From: Achromobacter sp. ASV32
Lineage (GTDB): Bacteria; Pseudomonadota; Gammaproteobacteria; Burkholderiales; Burkholderiaceae_B
Reading direction: 5' to 3'
NCBI RefSeq assembly: GCF_016428805.1
Contig: NZ_JAELTJ010000011.1
Location: 1-64,000, forward strand
Length of the DNA: 64,000 nt
The translations under genes were made by a program, and so were the position numbers. The notes under the pieces are model-generated. The model was not told the DNA's origin. It saw only the letters and a list, made by a program, of their open reading frames with translations, and did no database searches. Below, piece after piece: positions 19,907-28,573 of this stretch (position 1 is the first letter of the stretch; each line of letters opens with the position of its first letter).

Positions 19907-21100
19907 ATGAGCCACGCCGTGCAGGGGCCCGTGTTGCCCGAGATCCGCGAGATCCAGGAAGAAATGGTGGCGCTGCGCCACCGCATCCATGCCAACCCGG
20001 AGCTGGCCTACGAGGAAATCGCCACTGGCGATCTGGTGGCCGAGCGCCTGACCGCCTGGGGCTTCGAGGTGCATCGCGGCCTGGGCGTGACCGGCGTGGT
20101 GGGAACGCTGCGGCTGGGTTCGGGCACGCGCCGCCTGGGCCTGCGCGCCGACATGGACGCCCTGCCCATCCACGAGACGACCGGCCTGCCCTATGCCAGC
20201 GCCCATCCCGGCAAAATGCACGCCTGCGGCCACGACGGCCACACGGCCACCCTGCTGGCCGCGGCCCGCGCGCTGGCGCTGCGCGGGAACTTTGACGGCA
20301 CGCTGCACCTGATTTTCCAGCCGGCCGAGGAAGGCCACGGCGGCGCGCAGAAAATGATCGCCGACGGCCTGTTCGAGCGCTTTCCGTGCGACGCGGTATA
20401 CAGCTTTCACAACGAGCCCGGCTACCCCGCTGGCCACTTCGGCTTTCGCGCCGGCGCCATGTACAGCTCGTCTGACACGGTGGTGTTGACGGTCAGCGGC
20501 GTGGGCGGGCACGGCGCCATGCCGCACGTGGCGGTGGACCCGGTGGTGGCCGCGGCCAGCATCGTGCTGGCCTTGCAGACCATCGTCTCGCGCGAGATCG
20601 ACCCCAATGACATGGCCGTGGTGACCATCGGCGCGATCCACGGCGGCGATGCGCCCAACGTGATTCCCAAGAGCGTCGAGCTGCGCCTGACCGTGAGGGC
20701 GCGCAAGCCCGGCACCCGGGCGCTGCTGCGCGAACGCATCACCGCAATCGCCACCGCGCAGGCCGCGGTGCATCGCGCCACCGTGACGGTGGACTACCGC
20801 TGGCGTTATCCGCCGGTGGTGAACGATGCCGGGGCCACCGAGTTCGCGGCCGCCGTGGCGCGCGAGTGGCTGGGCGAGCAACTGGTGATTCCCGACCTGG
20901 AGCCGCTGCAGGCCAGCGATGACTTTGCCTTCATGCTGGAAGCCGTGCCGGGCAGTTATTTCATCGTCGGCAACGGCGAGGGCGAAGGCGGCTGCATGGT
21001 GCACAACCCCGACTACGACTTCAACGACGCCATTCTTCCGGTCACGGCCAGCTATTGGGTCAAGCTGGCCGAGGCATTCCTGGCCGCAGACGCGCGCTGA
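19907..21100 (+). CDS. M20 family amidohydrolase (hippurate hydrolase-like)
   Basis: This metal-dependent aminoacylase or carboxypeptidase of the M20D group has 397 residues. Metal-site and catalytic blocks are GLRADMDALPI, MHACGHDGHTA, and FQPAEEGHGGAQKM. The dimerisation or lid domain begins near GVGGHGAMPH, and the C-terminal metal site includes GGCMVHNPDYDFND. Relatives hydrolyse hippurate, N-acyl amino acids, or indole-3-acetyl conjugates. It forms a unit with the upstream Bug receptor and probably cleaves the imported compound. Confidence 0.92.
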   Translation: MSHAVQGPVLPEIREIQEEMVALRHRIHANPELAYEEIATGDLVAERLTAWGFEVHRGLGVTGVVGTLRLGSGTRRLGLRADMDALPIHETTGLPYASAHPGKMHACGHDGHTATLLAAARALALRGNFDGTLHLIFQPAEEGHGGAQKMIADGLFERFPCDAVYSFHNEPGYPAGHFGFRAGAMYSSSDTVVLTVSGVGGHGAMPHVAVDPVVAAASIVLALQTIVSREIDPNDMAVVTIGAIHGGDAPNVIPKSVELRLTVRARKPGTRALLRERITAIATAQAAVHRATVTVDYRWRYPPVVNDAGATEFAAAVAREWLGEQLVIPDLEPLQASDDFAFMLEAVPGSYFIVGNGEGEGGCMVHNPDYDFNDAILPVTASYWVKLAEAFLAADAR

Positions 21101-21130
21101 GCGCCGCTGGCCGTCCTTTCCTTGAATCGC

Positions 21131-21898
21131 ATGACTGTTATTGACGACCAGGGCTCTGCCAGCGCGGCGCCGTTCGACACACCGCGCGCCACAGACACGC
21201 CTTTCGATGCCACCACGGGTTACTGGCAGGAGATCGTTGCCGCCGAGGCGCTGACGCTGCCGGCCGAACCGCCCTACTCCCGGGCCTATCCGGCCCGGCT
21301 GCCCGACGGACGCTATCTGGTGCTGCCGCTGCGCGGCGTGCCGGCGGACCCGCAACGCTGCGTGGCCTCGCTGATCGCCAACCATGCCAGCCTGGACGTG
21401 GTGGAGACGCTGGCGGGCTTCATGGCCGAGCGGGCGCGCGTCTTCAATGCCGAGGTCGTGGTGGGCCTGCCGACGCTGGGGCTGGCATTCGCGCCGCTGG
21501 TGGCGCGCGGGCTGGGTTTTACGCGTTACGTGCCGTTCGGCTATTCGCGCAAGTATTGGTATGACGAAAGCCTGGCGGTGCCGGTGCGGTCGTTGACCAC
21601 GCCGGACGCCGGCAAGCTGCTGTACGTGGACCCCAACCTGGCGGGCGCGCTGCGCGGCCGCCGCGTGCTGGTGGTGGATGACGCGGTCAGCACCGGCCAG
21701 ACAATGGCGTCGGCCCTGACGCTGTTGCAGCGTTGCCAGGCGCAGGTCGCCGGCATCGTCGTGGCGATGTGCCAGGGCGATCGCTGGCGCACGCGCTTGG
21801 TGGATGCGCACGGCGCGCCGATCCCGCTGGCCTGCGCGTTTGAATCGCCGCGCATGCAGCGCGTGGCGGGCGGCTGGGCGCCGGAAGCCGGCATTTGA
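21131..21898 (+). CDS. Phosphoribosyltransferase-fold protein
   Basis: The 255 residues carry a type I phosphoribosyltransferase domain whose PRPP-binding motif is VLVVDDAVSTGQT near residue 190. Upstream is a core strand AEVVVGLPTLGLAFAPLVA, the usual PPi loop region. I use the ATG at 21131; a TTG three codons upstream is an alternative. The base it would accept is not evident. Position after an amidohydrolase gene may suggest salvage of a purine-like product, but the link is weak. Confidence 0.8.
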   Translation: MTVIDDQGSASAAPFDTPRATDTPFDATTGYWQEIVAAEALTLPAEPPYSRAYPARLPDGRYLVLPLRGVPADPQRCVASLIANHASLDVVETLAGFMAERARVFNAEVVVGLPTLGLAFAPLVARGLGFTRYVPFGYSRKYWYDESLAVPVRSLTTPDAGKLLYVDPNLAGALRGRRVLVVDDAVSTGQTMASALTLLQRCQAQVAGIVVAMCQGDRWRTRLVDAHGAPIPLACAFESPRMQRVAGGWAPEAGI

Positions 21899-21928
21899 CG
21901 CCAGCGCGCCGGCGCCGCGGCGCGCGCG

Positions 21929-23992
21929 TCAGGCCTCGGGCACCCCGGGCCGCGGCTTGACCGGCCAGAACAGCGTTGCCGGCCGCTGCCAGATGCGCCG
22001 GCGCACGCCCAGCGCCAGCGCCTGGCGGTCGCCGCGGCGCAGGTTGCGCGAGCGCAGCGCGACGTTGAAGGCCAGCGCAAAACTCACGCCCACGTTCAGG
22101 ATGCCGGTCAGCGCTGTGCCGGCCACGGCCATCCAGAAGGCGTGCGTGTGCACCACGTCCCAACCCAGCGCGCCGATGGCCGAGCCGATCTGGCCGGCCG
22201 AGAGCGTCACGTGGCGCACCTCGACGTGCGGGCCGAAGAAGCTGACGATGGCCGGTCCCAAACCCAGCATCAGGCCCAGTGAGACGTTGCCGGCGATGCC
22301 CGAGATATTGCGTTGCCAGAAGCCCGCCCAGCGGGCTGCGCCGCGCTCGCCGAACAGGTGGCGCACGCGCCGGTCGTAGGCCATCACGTCATGCACGCGG
22401 TGCAGCGCGAACCAGTTGTCGGCCCAGCCGGCGATCAGGCTGGATAGCCACAGCAGCACGCCGGTGGCGGCGGCATAGATGGGGGTGGGGCCCCAGGCCG
22501 AGAACGAGTCCAGCGTCGCCTGCGCCTTCTGCGCGTCGATCAGCGGCCGGTTCAGTCCGTGCTGGGCGACCCATTGCACCGCCCAGGCCAGCGGCAACAC
22601 CACCGCCAGGTTGCCCAGGATGGCTGCCGCGTTCGAGCGGATCATGGCCAGGGTGTCGTCCAGGAAGGCCTCGCGGCCTTCGGGGGTGTTGGCCTCGTCC
22701 AGCCGGTGCGCCAGCGCCGGGCCGGTCATGGCGGGCTGCTTGGTGGCCAGGGTGAAGTGGGCGAAGTGGATCGCCAGAAAGCCGCCGGCGTAGTTCAGCG
22801 AGGCCAGCAGCCCTTCGATGAATTTGTCCAGGTGCAGCGAGACGATGAAGAACTTCAGGTAGACCGTCAGCACCATCACCAGGCCGCCGCCGGCCGAGGC
22901 CTTGAGCATGGTCAGGTATTCGGTGGTGTCGCGGGCGATGTAGTGTTCGCCGGTTTCGGCGGTGCGCTCCATGACGCGCCGCGCCAACTGCGCGAACGAC
23001 GAGGCCGCCAGGTGGCGGATGCTGCTGCGGGCCTGGGTCGAGCGGATGAGTTCGGCGGCCAGGTGCACGTACTTGTGGCGCTGGGTGGGATCGACCCACA
23101 CGCTCAACAGCAGCTCGATACGGGCCAGGCGCAGCTTCATGCGTTCGATCTGGAACACCACTTCGACCGAGACGCCGTTCTGTTCCAGCTCGGCATAGAC
23201 GTGCTGCGAGGCGGCGCGGCAATGGTCGAGCAGCGCGCGAAACACGTTCAGCCGCCTGCCGAAGACATCGCGCGGCGTGTCTGGCGGGCTATCGCAGAGT
23301 TCGGCCGCGGCGGCCGCCAGCGGAAAGAAAGGGCTTTCCTGTACCCGGCCGGGCAGGCGCGAGCGGATGTCCTGGCTGAGGCCCGTGGCCCGGACCTGGC
23401 TGGCCAGCACCTGGATGCTGCTGGTGAGCGCGGCCTGCAGGTAGGCAGGCGGCGGCTCGGGGGCGGCCGGATCGGCGCGCGTCACGCCGTCGCCGTGGCG
23501 CAGCAGCCGGCGCATGCGCGCCAGCGTGTCATCGTCCAGCGACTCGATCCAGGAGGCGTCGTGAGCCTTGCGGAAGATCAGCGAGAACAGGCCGAACAGG
23601 TCGCTGCGGTTGGGCGGGGGCGGCAGCAGACGGGCCTGCGCCCGTTCCCAGAATTCGCCCCAGAAGCCGGGGTGCGAGGCCACGCCGGTGTCGCACAGCA
23701 GCGAGGTGGGGTCATTGTCGGCAAGCAGCGAACGCAGCGTGGCCGCTACCGACGTGGCCAGCGCGGGGTTGCGCTCCAGTACCTGCAGGACGTAGCGCAG
23801 GCGCGCATGCTGGGGGTGGCCGCCCTCTTCAGCGGTTTCACGCCCGGAGCGGTCGATCCAGCGGCACAGGTTCACCATCCAGAGGTTGCGCTGCGCCAGC
23901 GGCGCGTCGGGATTGGCGCTCGCCAGGATCACGTCCAACTGCGGTCCGGCATGCCGCGACGCGCGCCATTTACGCCAAAGGGAAGTCAGCAT
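21929..23992 (-). CDS. 'Site-specific recombinase' (Gcr) family membrane protein
   Basis: This 687-residue protein matches the family that databases call site-specific recombinase, after a Neisseria gene named gcr. Nothing in it resembles a tyrosine or serine recombinase. The N-terminal 350 residues are soluble and helical. The C-terminal half has about six hydrophobic segments (e.g. VMVLTVYLKFFIVSLHL, ILGNLAVVLPLAWAVQW, NVSLGLMLGLGPAIVSFFGP), marking it as an integral membrane protein of unknown role. It is read in the same direction as the upstream MFS gene and starts about 60 nt after it, separated by a palindromic repeat. Confidence 0.85.
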   Translation of the reverse strand: MLTSLWRKWRASRHAGPQLDVILASANPDAPLAQRNLWMVNLCRWIDRSGRETAEEGGHPQHARLRYVLQVLERNPALATSVAATLRSLLADNDPTSLLCDTGVASHPGFWGEFWERAQARLLPPPPNRSDLFGLFSLIFRKAHDASWIESLDDDTLARMRRLLRHGDGVTRADPAAPEPPPAYLQAALTSSIQVLASQVRATGLSQDIRSRLPGRVQESPFFPLAAAAAELCDSPPDTPRDVFGRRLNVFRALLDHCRAASQHVYAELEQNGVSVEVVFQIERMKLRLARIELLLSVWVDPTQRHKYVHLAAELIRSTQARSSIRHLAASSFAQLARRVMERTAETGEHYIARDTTEYLTMLKASAGGGLVMVLTVYLKFFIVSLHLDKFIEGLLASLNYAGGFLAIHFAHFTLATKQPAMTGPALAHRLDEANTPEGREAFLDDTLAMIRSNAAAILGNLAVVLPLAWAVQWVAQHGLNRPLIDAQKAQATLDSFSAWGPTPIYAAATGVLLWLSSLIAGWADNWFALHRVHDVMAYDRRVRHLFGERGAARWAGFWQRNISGIAGNVSLGLMLGLGPAIVSFFGPHVEVRHVTLSAGQIGSAIGALGWDVVHTHAFWMAVAGTALTGILNVGVSFALAFNVALRSRNLRRGDRQALALGVRRRIWQRPATLFWPVKPRPGVPEA

Positions 23993-24008
23993 GGTCGGGT
24001 CTCGCGTT

Positions 24009-24055
24009 GGGGCCTGTTGATATGAATATGGAAAGGAGCCTGGCGCAGGCCCTAG
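24009..24055. repeat. Short palindromic intergenic repeat (GGGCCTG...CAGGCCCTAG)
   Basis: A 47-nt segment opens with GGGGCCTGTTGATATGAA and ends in CAGGCCCTAG, so its ends are inverted repeats. Its plus-strand left part aligns with 29676-29703 (GGGCCTGT, then A/T-rich, then AAGGAGCC). The minus-strand end CTAGGGCCTG contains the TAG stop of the MFS gene. It looks like a copy of a small dispersed element. Confidence 0.55.
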
Positions 24056-25749
24056 AGGGATACGGGCTCTCGGCGCAGCGAGAAACCCTGCGCTTCATTC
24101 ATGGCCAGGTAGCTGACGTTGCGCGATACCAGCGGCGGCTTGTCGCCGGTGTGCAAGGTTCGCAACTCGTCCAGCACCATCTTGTCGGCCAGGGTCATGC
24201 GATCGATCATGCGCAGGTATTGCATCCAGCTTTCCACCAGGAAGACTTCGCGCCAGACGCCCTCGCGCTCAAGGTCGCGGAACAGTTGCCACTGCTGCGC
24301 GCCGTTGCGCAGCCGCACCTGGCGCATCGGCCCGGCCACGCGGATCAGCTCGGACAGTTGTTCCTTGGCGATCAGGTATTCCACGGCCACCAGCACCGCG
24401 CCATGCTGCGTGTTGAAACCAGCGGCCGACAGCGCCGGTTCGGTGCTGTCGGCGCGGGCCAGTGATTGGGTATCGACCTGTTCGGGCAGGCGCGAACGGT
24501 ACAGCAGCGCGACAGTGATGCCCAGCATGATGCCGGCAGAGGACAAGGCGCCGGATACGCCCATGGTGCCGGCAAAATGGCCCCACATGAACGAGCCGGC
24601 CGCCAGGCCGCCGAAGATCGCCGTCTGGTACAGCGCCAGCGAGCGGGCCTTGACCCAGTCGGGCACCAGCATCTGCACCGTGGTGTTGTAGGTGGCCAGC
24701 ACGCCGATCCAGCAGCCGCCGGACAACAGCAGCGCGGGAAACGCGACCCACAGATTGGTTGTCAGGCCCAGCGCCAGCAGGCAGGCCGCGAGCAACCCCG
24801 CGGCGGCGCTGACCAGGCCGCTGGCGCCCCAGGCGGCCTGCAGCCGGCGGACCACGGCGCTGCCCAGGATGGCGCCCACGCCCAGCGCGCCCAGCATGTA
24901 GCCATACAGCAGCGCGTTGCCATTCTCGTGGTCGTAGGCCAGCAACGGCAGCAGCGCCCACAGGGCGCTGGCCGACAGGCCGAAGGCGAAGGCGCGCAAC
25001 ATCACCACCCGCGTCACGGTGGAGTGCTGGGTATAGCGCAGGGCGGCGACCACGCCTTCGAACAGGCGCTCGGGCGGCAGCCGCCGCGCCGGGATGTCGC
25101 GGCGCCAGCGCCAGATGGCCCAGATCAGCCCGCCGTAGCAGACGCAGTTCAACAGGAACACGGTGGGCGCGCCGGTGGCGCCCAGCAGCAGGCCGCCGAT
25201 GGCCGGACCCACCGCGCGCGCCACGTTGAAGTTCACGCTGTTCAGCAGCACCGCGCTGCCGACGTGGGCGCGCGGCACCTGTTCGCCCACCGCGGCCTGC
25301 CAGGCGGGCGTGACGATGGCGCTGCCGATGGCGATGCAGAACACCGAGATGATCAGGGTGATGGGGTGCAGCAGCCCGGCAAAGGCCAGGATGGTGATGA
25401 AGATGCCGCCGGCCAGCTCCAGCAGCATGCCGGTCAGCATGACCTTGCGGCGGTCGTAGTTGTCGGCCAGCACCCCGGTCAGGATGGACAGCGCCACCAG
25501 GGGGAAGGTCGCGGCCACCTGGATCATGGCAACCATCAACGGGCTGCTCTGCTCGGTGGTGATCACCCAGGCCGCGGCGACCGATTGCGCCCAGGTGCCG
25601 AGGTTGGCAAACAGGTTGGCGATCCAGATGATGCGGAACGCGGGGAAGGACAAGGGGGAAAGCGTGCTGACCCGCAGAACGGGTTGGGGGGCGGCCGCCT
25701 CGGGCGGGGCGGCGGCCAGGTCGCTATTGGCCGAGACGGGCTGGAGCAT
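24052..25749 (-). CDS. MFS exporter with soluble C-terminal domain (enterobactin-exporter-like family)
   Basis: This 565-residue protein starts at the ATG at 25749 (AGAGG six bases upstream) rather than 25794. The first 420 residues contain about 12 hydrophobic segments with the FRIIWIANLFANLGTWAQSVA start and the GVLADNYDRRKVMLTGML loop motif of the MFS_3 group. The last 130 or so residues are soluble and resemble the dimeric alpha-beta barrel extension seen in many of these fusions (VEYLIAKEQLSELI...WQLFRDLEREGVWREVFLVESW). The cargo is unknown. It may be cotranscribed with the 'recombinase' family gene downstream. Confidence 0.85.
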   Translation of the reverse strand: MLQPVSANSDLAAAPPEAAAPQPVLRVSTLSPLSFPAFRIIWIANLFANLGTWAQSVAAAWVITTEQSSPLMVAMIQVAATFPLVALSILTGVLADNYDRRKVMLTGMLLELAGGIFITILAFAGLLHPITLIISVFCIAIGSAIVTPAWQAAVGEQVPRAHVGSAVLLNSVNFNVARAVGPAIGGLLLGATGAPTVFLLNCVCYGGLIWAIWRWRRDIPARRLPPERLFEGVVAALRYTQHSTVTRVVMLRAFAFGLSASALWALLPLLAYDHENGNALLYGYMLGALGVGAILGSAVVRRLQAAWGASGLVSAAAGLLAACLLALGLTTNLWVAFPALLLSGGCWIGVLATYNTTVQMLVPDWVKARSLALYQTAIFGGLAAGSFMWGHFAGTMGVSGALSSAGIMLGITVALLYRSRLPEQVDTQSLARADSTEPALSAAGFNTQHGAVLVAVEYLIAKEQLSELIRVAGPMRQVRLRNGAQQWQLFRDLEREGVWREVFLVESWMQYLRMIDRMTLADKMVLDELRTLHTGDKPPLVSRNVSYLAMNEAQGFSLRREPVSL

Positions 25750-25939
25750 GAAGGCCTCTGGAAACCCCGGGAACGGCGGGCGGGGGCCGTCCAATGGTAC
25801 GCCGAATAGGGGACCGGGTTAAGACGAGGCGAAGCGCGAATGGGCGCGGGCGCGACGCCGCGCGCCTGGCGGCGTCATGGCGTCGGTCCGGGCGACGGCG
25901 GTCGGGTCCAGGCGGAGGCGGCCGGCTGAGGGGGGCCGG

Positions 25940-26299
25940 TCAGGGCTTGGCCGAAGCGGCCGGCTGGGGCGGCGGGTAGGCCTGGTTCAGGTACTGCACG
26001 ATCAGCGGCACCTGGTCGGCCGGAATCGGGGCGCCGTAGGTGCCAACCATTTTCTTGACCTCGGCGTCCCAGAAGCCCAGCGGCATGGGCGGCTGCGACG
26101 ACAGGTAGTCGACCGAGTGGCACATCAGGCACAGGGCGGCGCTTTGGGCGCCGGGGCCGGTGCCGGGATGCAGCGTGGCGGTTTCCGGGGGCAACTGGAT
26201 GTCCAGGGCGCTGGCGGGGGCACAGGCCGTGGCGGTGGCCAGCGCGAAGGTCAGGCCGGCCAGGCGGGCGCGGCATTGATGACGGGCGGAGAAGGTCAT
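25940..26299 (-). CDS. Class I cytochrome c, SorB-like subunit of sulfite dehydrogenase
   Basis: This is a small periplasmic monohaem cytochrome of 119 residues with a signal peptide (to about ASALD). A single haem-attachment motif C57-L-M-C60-H61 is present, and a Met in the following PPMPLGFW stretch is a likely axial ligand. The ATG at 26299 is preceded by TAAGGAG, in which TAA is the stop of the molybdoenzyme gene, so the two are coupled. In SorAB enzymes this subunit takes electrons from the molybdenum subunit and passes them to other cytochromes. Electron transfer for an organic sulfoxide enzyme is less likely. Confidence 0.88.
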   Translation of the reverse strand: MTFSARHQCRARLAGLTFALATATACAPASALDIQLPPETATLHPGTGPGAQSAALCLMCHSVDYLSSQPPMPLGFWDAEVKKMVGTYGAPIPADQVPLIVQYLNQAYPPPQPAASAKP

Positions 26300-26309
26300 G
26301 GCGGGCTCC

Positions 26310-27545
26310 TTACGCGGCGTCGATGCGCACGGTTTCGACCACGTTGCGCATGTACCCGGACGGGTTCCACAGCGGGTCCAGGGGTTGGGTGTCGCCGGCC
26401 GTATTGGTGGCGCGGACCTGCAGGGCGTAGGCACCGGCCTGCTTGGGCGTGAAGTCGGCGTGCCATTCGCGGAACGAATAGCGGCCCAGGTCCTGGCCCA
26501 GCGTGGCGGCGTGCCAGGTCTTGCCGCCGTCGGCCGAGAACTGCACGTCGCGGATGCCGCGGCCGCCGTCGAACGCAATGCCGCGCACCTTGACGGGCTT
26601 GCCCTTGGCCACGCGGGCGCCGTCGGCCAGGCTGGTGATGAAACTGCGCACGTTGTAGCGGCCGATGGGGCGCGTCTTGTCGGGGGCCTTGCCCGCCGGC
26701 GTGCAGGCGCAGTCGTTGTCGGGAATGCGATAGGCCTTCTGCATCCAGAAGCCGTCGAAGTCCGTGTCCAGTACCTTGATGTCGGCCAGGTGCTTGACCC
26801 AGTAGGTGCCGTAATAGCCGGGCACCACCAGCCGCACGGGGTAGCCGTTGAGCATGGGCAGGTCGGCGCCGTTCATGGCGTAGGCGAGCATGACCTCGCC
26901 ATCCAGGGCATGGGCCGCGTCCAGCGCCTTGATGAATTCCGGGGTGCCGGGCAGCACGGCGCGGTCCAGCCCCTGGAAGGTGACCTGGCGGGCGCCGGCC
27001 TGGATGCCTGCCTTTTCGAGGATGCGCTTCAGGGGGATGCCCACCCAGCGGGCGTTGCCCATGGCGCCGTTGCCCAGCTGGCCGCCGCCCACGCGGGGCT
27101 CGAAGAAGCCGCGGCTGTTGCCCGAGCACTGGGTGACCGCCACCAGCTCGACCGGTGCGCCGAATTGTTGCTTCAGGTCGGCCAGCGAGAGCTCCAGCGG
27201 CGTACCGACCAGGCCGCCCACGCGCAGCCGGTAGGTATTGGGGTCGATCTGGGTGGGGATGTTGCCCAGGTGGTAGCGCACGAAGAAGGCATCGTTGGGC
27301 GTGATGACGCCATCGTTGAAGACGGCAAAAGGCGTTTCCAGCTGCGGCGGGCGCGAGGTCTGGCGGATCAGTGGGCGCTTCTGGGGATACGCGATCAGAT
27401 CGCGTTCACCGTTGGCGAAAGGCAGCGTGACGGTGGCCGGGGCGGCCAGGCTGGTCAGGGCATGGCCGGCCAGCGTGCCGGCCGCGCCCACCGTGCAGGC
27501 CTGGCGCAGGAAGCGCCGGCGTCCTTCCGGATCGAATGTGCTCAT
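26310..27545 (-). CDS. Sulfite dehydrogenase molybdenum subunit (SorA-like)
   Basis: This periplasmic molybdenum-cofactor enzyme of the sulfite oxidase family has 411 residues. A Tat signal (GRRRFLRQA) precedes the cofactor domain. The molybdenum-ligating cysteine is Cys140 in VTQCSGNSRG, and a C-terminal dimerisation domain follows (GIAFDGGRGIRDVQFSADGGKTW). With the cytochrome gene 11 nt downstream it should oxidise sulfite to sulfate in the periplasm. That would detoxify sulfite released by the organosulfur oxidations encoded further on. Confidence 0.93.
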   Translation of the reverse strand: MSTFDPEGRRRFLRQACTVGAAGTLAGHALTSLAAPATVTLPFANGERDLIAYPQKRPLIRQTSRPPQLETPFAVFNDGVITPNDAFFVRYHLGNIPTQIDPNTYRLRVGGLVGTPLELSLADLKQQFGAPVELVAVTQCSGNSRGFFEPRVGGGQLGNGAMGNARWVGIPLKRILEKAGIQAGARQVTFQGLDRAVLPGTPEFIKALDAAHALDGEVMLAYAMNGADLPMLNGYPVRLVVPGYYGTYWVKHLADIKVLDTDFDGFWMQKAYRIPDNDCACTPAGKAPDKTRPIGRYNVRSFITSLADGARVAKGKPVKVRGIAFDGGRGIRDVQFSADGGKTWHAATLGQDLGRYSFREWHADFTPKQAGAYALQVRATNTAGDTQPLDPLWNPSGYMRNVVETVRIDAA

Positions 27546-27701
27546 GCTTGTCTCCTCGGTGTTTTCTAGTACCCTGCCCCTCGCGGCGCGGTCGGATCAG
27601 GCTACGCCTGGCTGGCTGACTGCTGCGTTAATTGTTGCAACGCTTTGCATTGGCCGTTCCAATATCCGCTATTTCCGCACAATCGACGCGCGCCTTTCAC
27701 G

Positions 27702-28106
27702 ATGAGACTGACTTTCAACCGATCCGCCTTTGCCGCCCTGGTCGCCGTCACGGTCATCGAGGCGTTGATCGCCACCCTGGGCAAGCCCTACCCGCTGTTG
27801 CGCGGCTTCGTGGGCGATGTGGTGGCGGTGGGCTGGGCGTACCTGGTGTACCGCAGCTTCATCCGCGCGGGCGTGCTGCCGCTGGCGGTGGCCGCTTTGC
27901 TGACGGGTTATGCGGTGGAATTCGGCCAGTACCTGGCACGGTATTTCGGCTTGCGGATCGAGCAGCCGGTGCTGCGCGTCATTCTGGGCAGCGTGCCCGA
28001 TTGGTGGGACGTGCTGGCCTACACCGTGGGGTTTTTCCTGGTGCTGCTGCTGGCTGCGATGAAGGCGCACTGGGGCCGGCGCACCGGCCCGTCAGTGACG
28101 GCCTGA
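27702..28106 (+). CDS. DUF2809 family small membrane protein
   Basis: The 134 residues form about four transmembrane segments and match the DUF2809 pattern, especially EFGQYLARYFGLR and the late VILGSVPDWWDVLAYTVG. The ATG at 27702 fits the membrane start; a frame opening at 27645 adds 19 atypical residues. Function is unknown. It is transcribed away from the sulfite dehydrogenase genes and faces the small convergent gene downstream. Confidence 0.8.
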   Translation: MRLTFNRSAFAALVAVTVIEALIATLGKPYPLLRGFVGDVVAVGWAYLVYRSFIRAGVLPLAVAALLTGYAVEFGQYLARYFGLRIEQPVLRVILGSVPDWWDVLAYTVGFFLVLLLAAMKAHWGRRTGPSVTA

Positions 28107-28124
28107 GTCGGGTCTGACGCCGAC

Positions 28125-28346
28125 TCAATAACCTGCTTGCCCGACCGGGGTGGCGTTGCGCCCCGGCGCAGCCTGGTCCGTGGACGCGGCCAGCGGCTGC
28201 AGCCGCGCCTTGCGAAACGGCGCGAAGCATTCCGACCACGACTTGGGGAGCAAGGGGGTGGCGTGGCGCACGGCATCGCGGCCGGCGTAATGGGCCAGCA
28301 ATTGCTGGCCGATGGGAGCGTCTCCGAGGGGATGGCGGGTGGTCAT
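28125..28346 (-). CDS. Small hypothetical protein (73 residues)
   Basis: I do not recognise this protein. It starts MTTRHPLGDAPIGQQLLAHY and has a central KSWSECFAPFRKARLQPLA segment with one cysteine, but no signal peptide or membrane helix. The frame could also open at an ATG at 28379, but a good promoter lies right there, so the ATG at 28346 is preferred. Composition agrees with the coding neighbours. The clear promoter in front is the main reason to call it real. Confidence 0.55.
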   Translation of the reverse strand: MTTRHPLGDAPIGQQLLAHYAGRDAVRHATPLLPKSWSECFAPFRKARLQPLAASTDQAAPGRNATPVGQAGY

Positions 28347-28377
28347 GGTATTTCCGTATTGCATTGAAAGTGTATTC

Positions 28378-28407
28378 ATTGTACCAGCCTGCGCAAATCT
28401 TGCTCAA
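28378..28407 (-). promoter_or_regulatory. Promoter of the 73-residue protein gene
   Basis: On the minus strand TTGAGC (28402-28407) and TACAAT (28378-28383) are spaced by 18 nt, and TG precedes the -10 as an extended element. Transcription would start about 25 nt before the ATG at 28346. Confidence 0.6.
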
Positions 28408-28503
28408 GCCCGGGCGGGACGCGCAAGTCCTTGATAGCAGAAGAACTGTCCCCGTTACCAGGCTCTCAGGCGGGAATACCCTAGGCGACTAAAACGGTAG
28501 ACG

Positions 28504-28517
28504 GTATACAATGTTCA
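28504..28517 (+). promoter_or_regulatory. GTATACAATGTTCA site upstream of diiron protein gene
   Basis: This 14-base sequence is identical to 33842-33855 before the aldehyde dehydrogenase gene. It contains the GTATAC palindrome shared by five sites in the cluster, and TACAAT could serve as a -10. It lies 57 nt before the ATG at 28574 and is a candidate operator for the local GntR regulator. Confidence 0.55.
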
Positions 28518-28573
28518 TCATCGGCTTGGGACCGTGCCCGGCCGGCCCCTCCCCACTGGACCTGGAGCGCGTC

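Noticed and set aside
21929-23992. Reading the 'recombinase' family gene as evidence of a mobile element or integron
   Set aside because: The product is a polytopic membrane protein without catalytic recombinase motifs, and no attachment sites or cargo boundaries are seen.
28511-28573. ATG inside GTATACAATGTTCA as start of the diiron protein (and likewise 33849 for the aldehyde dehydrogenase)
   Set aside because: Both ATGs fall inside the identical operator-like sequence and lack a ribosome site, while internal starts (28574 ATG, 33918 GTG) have good ones.
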